Source: JBMNOI01 sp050942995
Lineage (GTDB): Bacteria; Chloroflexota; Anaerolineae; UBA1429
Assembly: GCA_050942995.1 (NCBI GenBank)
Contig: JBMNOI010000134.1
Location: 1 to 10,213 of the forward strand
Reading direction: 5' to 3'
Length of the DNA: 10,213 nt
Part shown: positions 5,390 to 10,213 of the stretch, piece by piece
How the letters are laid out: each line of letters starts with the position of its first letter
Position numbering within the stretch: position 1 is the first letter of the stretch
Program-made: the position numbers and the translations under genes
Notes under the pieces: model-generated
Databases searched by the model: none
Seen by the model: only the letters and a program-made list of their open reading frames with translations
Told to the model about the DNA's origin: nothing

Positions 5390-8300
5390 GACGCCTGTTC
5401 TTCTGGCACAGGATGCAGGGGGAGGTAGCGCCCGCTCTCTATCTGACGACGCCCGCGCTCGTCCAGCATGGGCGCCTCGTAGCTCACCGTGTTGCCATCT
5501 GCATCTATGAATGTCATGACGTCGAGGCGTATGTGCCCTGATTGTTGCAAGGACTCCAGGATCCGCAGGATCGCCTTCTCCTGCCCCTTGATTCCATCAA
5601 GAATGCCAAAGAAAGGTGAGCTTTCGATGCGCTTCTGCCTTTGCATGCGACGGATGGGATCTTGCTCGTGCTGGCTTGCTGCGTAAGAGTTTCCACACAG
5701 GATGCAGGCCAGCGTTCTGGCCGTATATGGGCTCATATTGGGCCTGTCCCGAAGACTCTCGTTCCAGGCTACAGCACGCAATACCTGATAGCTTGGGTCG
5801 ATCTCGGCCGGCAATAGACTAATCCGCGTTGTCGGAATATCGCTCCAGGGGAGTGCCATATTCGGCTGGCAGAGATCGCAGCATTCGTCAGACCTGACCG
5901 AAAGTTGTTCACCAAAGTGGCGCAGGATGAAATGCCTCCGACACTCGCCGTCGCCGAGGCTCTCCGCATAGTTTATCATGTGCCTGAGACCTCGAGTCAT
6001 GGTCGAGGTCAGTTCCCGCACATCGGCCAGCGCAGTCACAGGCCGTATGACATCCCCATCAGCAATTATTTGGAACGAGTAGCCCCGATCCCACGGCCGA
6101 TAGATCGCCCACCCCTGAGATGACAGGTACGTCAGCAGTCCATCGATCTCCAGAGCCGTATGGCCAATCCGTTCCGCCGCCTGGAGCAGATCGAGAGTTG
6201 TTCCCCATCGATCAGAGATCCCGCATTTCGTGGTTAGTTCCTTTAGCAGATCGGCTTGCGCGCTACTCAAGCGAGACAGTATCCAGTCGACCGAGCGGTT
6301 CAGCAACACATTTCCCATAAGGGCAAAATCGAACGACCGTTTGATGGCCCCCTGTTGCTCGAGGAGCGAAAGAGAAACGTCCAGACGTTCCGGCTCAACG
6401 CCAGAGGCATCGCATAGATCCATGGGCGAGATCAGAACATGACCTTCACGATCCGCCCGTGCCATGAGGACCTGCATCAGGCTGCGTAGCTCGGTATCAC
6501 CGGGAAATGCCTGATCGATAAAGTAATGCTGTGTCTGGACGTCCTTTTTGTGATACAACAACACGCAGTAGGCGGGTAATCCATCGCGTCCGGCTCGCCC
6601 TGCTTCCTGATAGTAGGACTCTATATCTCCCGGCATGTTGTAATGAATTACATATCGTATATCAGCCTTGTCGATGCCCATTCCGAAAGCTTTCGTTGCC
6701 ACGATGATCTTGATAATGCCTTCAGAAAAGAGCTCCTGGATCTCGGCGCGTTGTTGTGTCTCCATGCGCCCATGATAGCACCGCACCGTAAACCCATGCA
6801 TATCGAGCACTCGGGCCAGGCGCTCGGCCTCTCGCACCGTCGACGAATAGATGATGACACTCTCATCCCGCTGTTGAGCCACCTTGAGGATCTTGAGCAG
6901 AATGGGGAGCTTGTCACGTTCGCTAGTGATTCTATTCGTAGCCGAGTGCGCGTTGTAAACGATGAATCGAAGTTCGGGGCGATCAACCGAGCGCGTAATC
7001 AGCCTCGGGTTGTTCATCCTCAGGTTGCTGATAATTCCCACGCGTGTATCCTCTGTGGCCGTGGCCGTAAGTGCGACCATTGGTGGACGGTTGCCCTCGA
7101 ACAAATCGGCGATATGCAGATAGTCAGGTCGAAAGCTCGGCCCCCACATCTGGACGCAGTGAGCCTCGTCGACCACCACCTGGGTCAGACTCGTCTTTCG
7201 CAGAGTTTCCGCAAGAGTTCGATCACGTATGCGCTCGGGGGACACGTAGACGAGCTTTAACTCGCCGGCAGCCATGCGACGGTAGACGTCATCTCGATGC
7301 GCGCCAGTTTGACCGCTGACGATGTAATCCACGATGGACAGCCCCTTATTTCGTAGACGATCGACCTGGTCACGCATCAAAGCAATGAGCGGCGAGAACA
7401 CGATCGTCACACCCTCGCGCAGGAGAGCAGGTAACTGAAATGTGATGGATTTGCCGGAACCTGTGGGAAGGATGACGAGGGTGTCGTGCCCTGCGAGGAT
7501 GGATTGCATGGCCTGATCCTGCTCGGGACGGAAATCGACAAATCCCTGAATCAGCTCCTGTGCTGCCCGCAACAAGTTCGGTCGGTATATTTCATATTCC
7601 GATTCGGGAATGCGCGCGGGGATCTGCAACTCTCGCAGCAGGCGTTCCAACTCTGGGAGCGCCTCCTCAAGGATGCAGGGGAACTGCTCTAGGATCGTCT
7701 CCCACGGCACGCGGAATCGGTCGAAAACTGGGGCCATATGTTCGGCGATCTGCCGATAAAAGCTGGCACGACTCGACTCGGCCTCGATCATGTCGTCCGT
7801 GCGCTTGTAGCCCGGCAAGGAACGTAAGATGGATTCACGATAGTAAGCTTCACGGAGCCTCTTGTCCATAAAAATGACTACGCCGCGATCATCCTTCTTG
7901 CGCAGCAGACGCCCAAAGCCCTGTTTGAACTGAATGGTCGCCAGAGGGATGAGGTAGTTGGTCCACTCATTTCCCGATCGTGAGCGCACTTCCTCCATGC
8001 GAGCTTTGATCAATGGATCGGAAGCCACCGGGAACGGTAGTTTTTCGATGATCAGGTAGCTCAGCGCTCGGCCGGGAACATCCACCCCTTCCCAGAGGGA
8101 CCGAACGCCCAGCAGTACCGATTCTTCCTGCTCCCGGAATGCCTCTTTCAGTGCCTGAACGGATAGCCCCTGCTCCTGCCAGTAAATGGGGATGCCGGGG
8201 AATGCGCCCTCCAGATGCTTGGCGACGAATTCCATCCGGCTCCGCGCCGTATGCAGAACCAGAGAATATCCCTCGGTCAGGCGGAACAGACACTCAAGCT

Positions 8301-10213
8301 CTCGGGCCATGTCCTGCTGAAAGCGCTCTACCTCGTCATATCGGGCGCTGCTTTTCAGATAGGCAGGCATACCCAGCATCACCTGTCTATCGTAGTCGAA
8401 CTCTTTCGAGAGTTGCCGCAGATTCTGTTGTGTGATGTGCCACTTGAGGCCCAGACGATCCAGAAAATAGCCGAACCCGTGCTCGGCCAGAGTCAGGGTG
8501 GCCGATGTCAACACCAGCGATCGTGTGCGCCGATACAGGCGATCATCGAGTATGTCATCTATCCGCACAGGAGCGCGTTTGAATGCCCATTGGATGCTCG
8601 TCGAAGGGGGTGGGTCTTGTTCCGTTTCAAGCACTGACAACTCGATCCAGTGCACCTTCTTCAGGGGATCGTAGCATACTGCCGGTATCTCATCGAGTAG
8701 CTGCCGCTGCCCACGCTCTTCGCTTGTGCCAAAAAGTTCGCCATAGATCGATCCCAGCTCGTCTAGTAGGCGCTTTGCTTGCTCAGAGCCGTCTTCTAAA
8801 GACGCCAGATCCTGGATTATCTTCCAAAGGGCCTGTTTCAGGGTGTCGAGTTCGCGCGTGATCTCAACTCTGGCTTCTTCGACAGGCTGCCACTCGAAGA
8901 ATCGGGTACGACGAGGGGCTGCGCGCATCCGCCAAGTGACACCATAGCGCGGGTCAAGCCTGAGCCCCTGGCGCTCTATGAACTCGCGCAAGTAGCCGCC
9001 GAACTCTGCCACGCGACGTTTGGCTCGTCGCACTGCGCCCATCGCCGAGTCGATGGCTGCGCGATGCTTCAAGTATCGGCCCGCAAGAACGAGCGCACCC
9101 CGCCTGCCATCCGCACGCAAGAGGTGCGTAAGGAGCGATTCGATTTGAACACGACTTGCCTCTTCTGTGAATGTGGAGGTGGCCACATCCTCCAGATTGT
9201 GTGCTTCATCCAGGATCAGGTTCAGCCCGGTCTCCTTGGGCCAGCGCTTTGTGAGTAGTAGAGCGTGATTCACGATAAGTAGATCGGCACTCTCGGCCAG
9301 TGCCAGTGCCCGGGGATGGAAACAATAGTTGTAATACTCACAGCTTCCCATCCCGCCTTCTTTGCGGTCGCGCACACGCTCCTTGCAATCCTCCAGCACT
9401 GGAAATCGCTGCTGCAGCCAGTAGCTCGTATTCTGGAGATCACCGTCGCGGGATTCGCTGGCAAAGCGGAGGAGGTAGAGCATCATGAGTTTTTCTTCGA
9501 ATGACACCTGCGCGGCCGAGGAGTCGAAAAATGTCTCCTGAAGCGCATCCCATAGCCTGCTCAAACACAGATAGTTCTCTCGCCCCTTGAGGACAGCATA
9601 GCGAAAGCTGAGACTGATGCCGGGCTTGACTTTCTGTTCGAGATCGGCAAGCAGCTGATCCTGTAGCGCTTTGGTGCTGCTGGAAATGACGACCTGGTCA
9701 TCGCGGCTTAGTGCCATGAGGATGGCTGGCAACAAATAAGCCAGAGTCTTGCCCGTGCCGGTCGGTGCCTCGATCATGGTGTACTCGCCCATTGCAAGAG
9801 CATGAGCTACATGCGTTAGCATCTCTTGCTGCGATTTGCGGGCAGTCCAACCCTGGTGGTTCAAAAGCTCGTGGTACAGGCGCAGGGCTATGACCTTATT
9901 GCACTGCAGGCCAAACTGAGGCATTGGGCGTGGTATGTCAACCTCTTTCGTCCAATCGCGCAGGTCGATCAGTTCGCCCAGGTCTGTGGGCCTCTGATCA
10001 AGCGTATTGGAGGCGCCTACCAGTTGTCCCAGGCCGGGTGAGACTAAGGCAAAGCACGACTTGACCGATGCCGGGATCCCGCGCAGAACTCGGATTGCCT
10101 CCTGCAGCACAAGATGCAGAATGAGGCAGTCATAGAGTGCTGTATGGTAGAGGGCGGGGTCGGATGCGATGCCCAGGGCATCTCTCAGTGCCAGCACCTC
10201 ATGCCATCGTGAT
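5386..10213 (-). CDS. DnaQ-DinG-RecQ fusion: exonuclease tail plus two complete DNA helicases (5' end outside window)
   Basis: The frame is open to the right edge; the first codons visible read SRWHEVLALRD. Residue numbers here count from the GTG at 10197 as 1. Residues 1-40 hold HTALYD (18-23), an Exo III-like HxxxxD motif ending a DnaQ-type exonuclease. DinG/XPD helicase, about 110-800: Walker A EAPTGTGKT (Lys150), four cysteines placed for an Fe-S cluster (211, 271, 286, 292), DEAH 330-333, TSATL 564-568, and motif VI QGFGRLLR (759-766). RecQ, about 880-1230: FRPEQ (889-893), PTGSGKS (Lys916), DEAHCVQMWGPSFRPDY (1010-1026), QEAGRAGRDG (1197-1206). Then zinc cysteines (1419, 1439/1440, 1443) and a winged-helix region (about 1465-1560; LACILCG resembles the family ILRG). 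All motor motifs are intact. The expected role is DNA end or recombination processing. The missing part is probably 120-170 residues of exonuclease. Confidence 0.9.
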   Translation of the reverse strand, partial: SRWHEVLALRDALGIASDPALYHTALYDCLILHLVLQEAIRVLRGIPASVKSCFALVSPGLGQLVGASNTLDQRPTDLGELIDLRDWTKEVDIPRPMPQFGLQCNKVIALRLYHELLNHQGWTARKSQQEMLTHVAHALAMGEYTMIEAPTGTGKTLAYLLPAILMALSRDDQVVISSSTKALQDQLLADLEQKVKPGISLSFRYAVLKGRENYLCLSRLWDALQETFFDSSAAQVSFEEKLMMLYLLRFASESRDGDLQNTSYWLQQRFPVLEDCKERVRDRKEGGMGSCEYYNYCFHPRALALAESADLLIVNHALLLTKRWPKETGLNLILDEAHNLEDVATSTFTEEASRVQIESLLTHLLRADGRRGALVLAGRYLKHRAAIDSAMGAVRRAKRRVAEFGGYLREFIERQGLRLDPRYGVTWRMRAAPRRTRFFEWQPVEEARVEITRELDTLKQALWKIIQDLASLEDGSEQAKRLLDELGSIYGELFGTSEERGQRQLLDEIPAVCYDPLKKVHWIELSVLETEQDPPPSTSIQWAFKRAPVRIDDILDDRLYRRTRSLVLTSATLTLAEHGFGYFLDRLGLKWHITQQNLRQLSKEFDYDRQVMLGMPAYLKSSARYDEVERFQQDMARELECLFRLTEGYSLVLHTARSRMEFVAKHLEGAFPGIPIYWQEQGLSVQALKEAFREQEESVLLGVRSLWEGVDVPGRALSYLIIEKLPFPVASDPLIKARMEEVRSRSGNEWTNYLIPLATIQFKQGFGRLLRKKDDRGVVIFMDKRLREAYYRESILRSLPGYKRTDDMIEAESSRASFYRQIAEHMAPVFDRFRVPWETILEQFPCILEEALPELERLLRELQIPARIPESEYEIYRPNLLRAAQELIQGFVDFRPEQDQAMQSILAGHDTLVILPTGSGKSITFQLPALLREGVTIVFSPLIALMRDQVDRLRNKGLSIVDYIVSGQTGAHRDDVYRRMAAGELKLVYVSPERIRDRTLAETLRKTSLTQVVVDEAHCVQMWGPSFRPDYLHIADLFEGNRPPMVALTATATEDTRVGIISNLRMNNPRLITRSVDRPELRFIVYNAHSATNRITSERDKLPILLKILKVAQQRDESVIIYSSTVREAERLARVLDMHGFTVRCYHGRMETQQRAEIQELFSEGIIKIIVATKAFGMGIDKADIRYVIHYNMPGDIESYYQEAGRAGRDGLPAYCVLLYHKKDVQTQHYFIDQAFPGDTELRSLMQVLMARADREGHVLISPMDLCDASGVEPERLDVSLSLLEQQGAIKRSFDFALMGNVLLNRSVDWILSRLSSAQADLLKELTTKCGISDRWGTTLDLLQAAERIGHTALEIDGLLTYLSSQGWAIYRPWDRGYSFQIIADGDVIRPVTALADVRELTSTMTRGLRHMINYAESLGDGECRRHFILRHFGEQLSVRSDECCDLCQPNMALPWSDIPTTRISLLPAEIDPSYQVLRAVAWNESLRDRPNMSPYTARTLACILCGNSYAASQHEQDPIRRMQRQKRIESSPFFGILDGIKGQEKAILRILESLQQSGHIRLDVMTFIDADGNTVSYEAPMLDERGRRQIESGRYLPLHPVPEEQAS

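Noticed and set aside
5331..5406. An intact tRNA gene on the minus strand
   Set aside because: The 5' acceptor partner, D-arm and a closed T-stem are missing, and the required space overlaps the helicase coding end.
10195..10197. GTG at 10197 as the start of the helicase protein
   Set aside because: The frame continues upstream to the window edge without a stop, and the residues just after it belong to the end of an exonuclease domain whose first motifs must lie further upstream.

Overview
All recognisable protein genes lie on the minus strand, so the window is best read from right to left. It holds two blocks: a very large helicase gene (5386 to the right edge) and a type I-C CRISPR-Cas operon (4664 down to the left edge), separated by a 721-bp region without genes (4665-5385) that contains unusual structure. 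No ribosomal, housekeeping or taxonomically decisive gene is present. The fairly high GC, the strong AGGAGG ribosome binding sites and the helicase architecture suggest a free-living bacterium. Chloroflexota is my guess, held with low confidence.

Helicase block: one open frame of at least 1,608 codons, still open at the right edge, reads as a fusion of three enzymes. These are the tail of a DnaQ-like 3'-5' exonuclease, a complete DinG/XPD-type iron-sulfur helicase (5'-3' polarity in the family) and a complete RecQ helicase with its zinc and winged-helix domains (3'-5' polarity). Joining two motors of opposite polarity to a nuclease resembles the logic of RecBCD/AddAB end processing, but in a single polypeptide.

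Cas block: cas3, cas5c, cas8c and the first 16 codons of cas7c follow in the canonical I-C order with gaps of 14, 1 and 66 nt. An internal ATG behind a perfect AGGAGG inside cas8c marks the separately translated small subunit Cas11c. Cas3 is the nuclease-helicase. Cas5c, Cas7c, Cas8c and Cas11c form Cascade/I-C, with Cas5c normally also processing crRNA. The rest of cas7c, and presumably cas4, cas1, cas2 and a CRISPR array, lie beyond the left edge.

Intergenic region: it contains a probable cas promoter and a cluster of short palindromes. It also holds two solitary 29-nt repeats of type I-E character (not I-C) in opposite orientation. Between them is a segment with nested inverted repeats that could be a structured RNA. 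Near the helicase stop codon are a stem-loop and a sequence like the last 23 nt of a tRNA including CCA, possibly an old integration scar. This region is the least explained part of the window.
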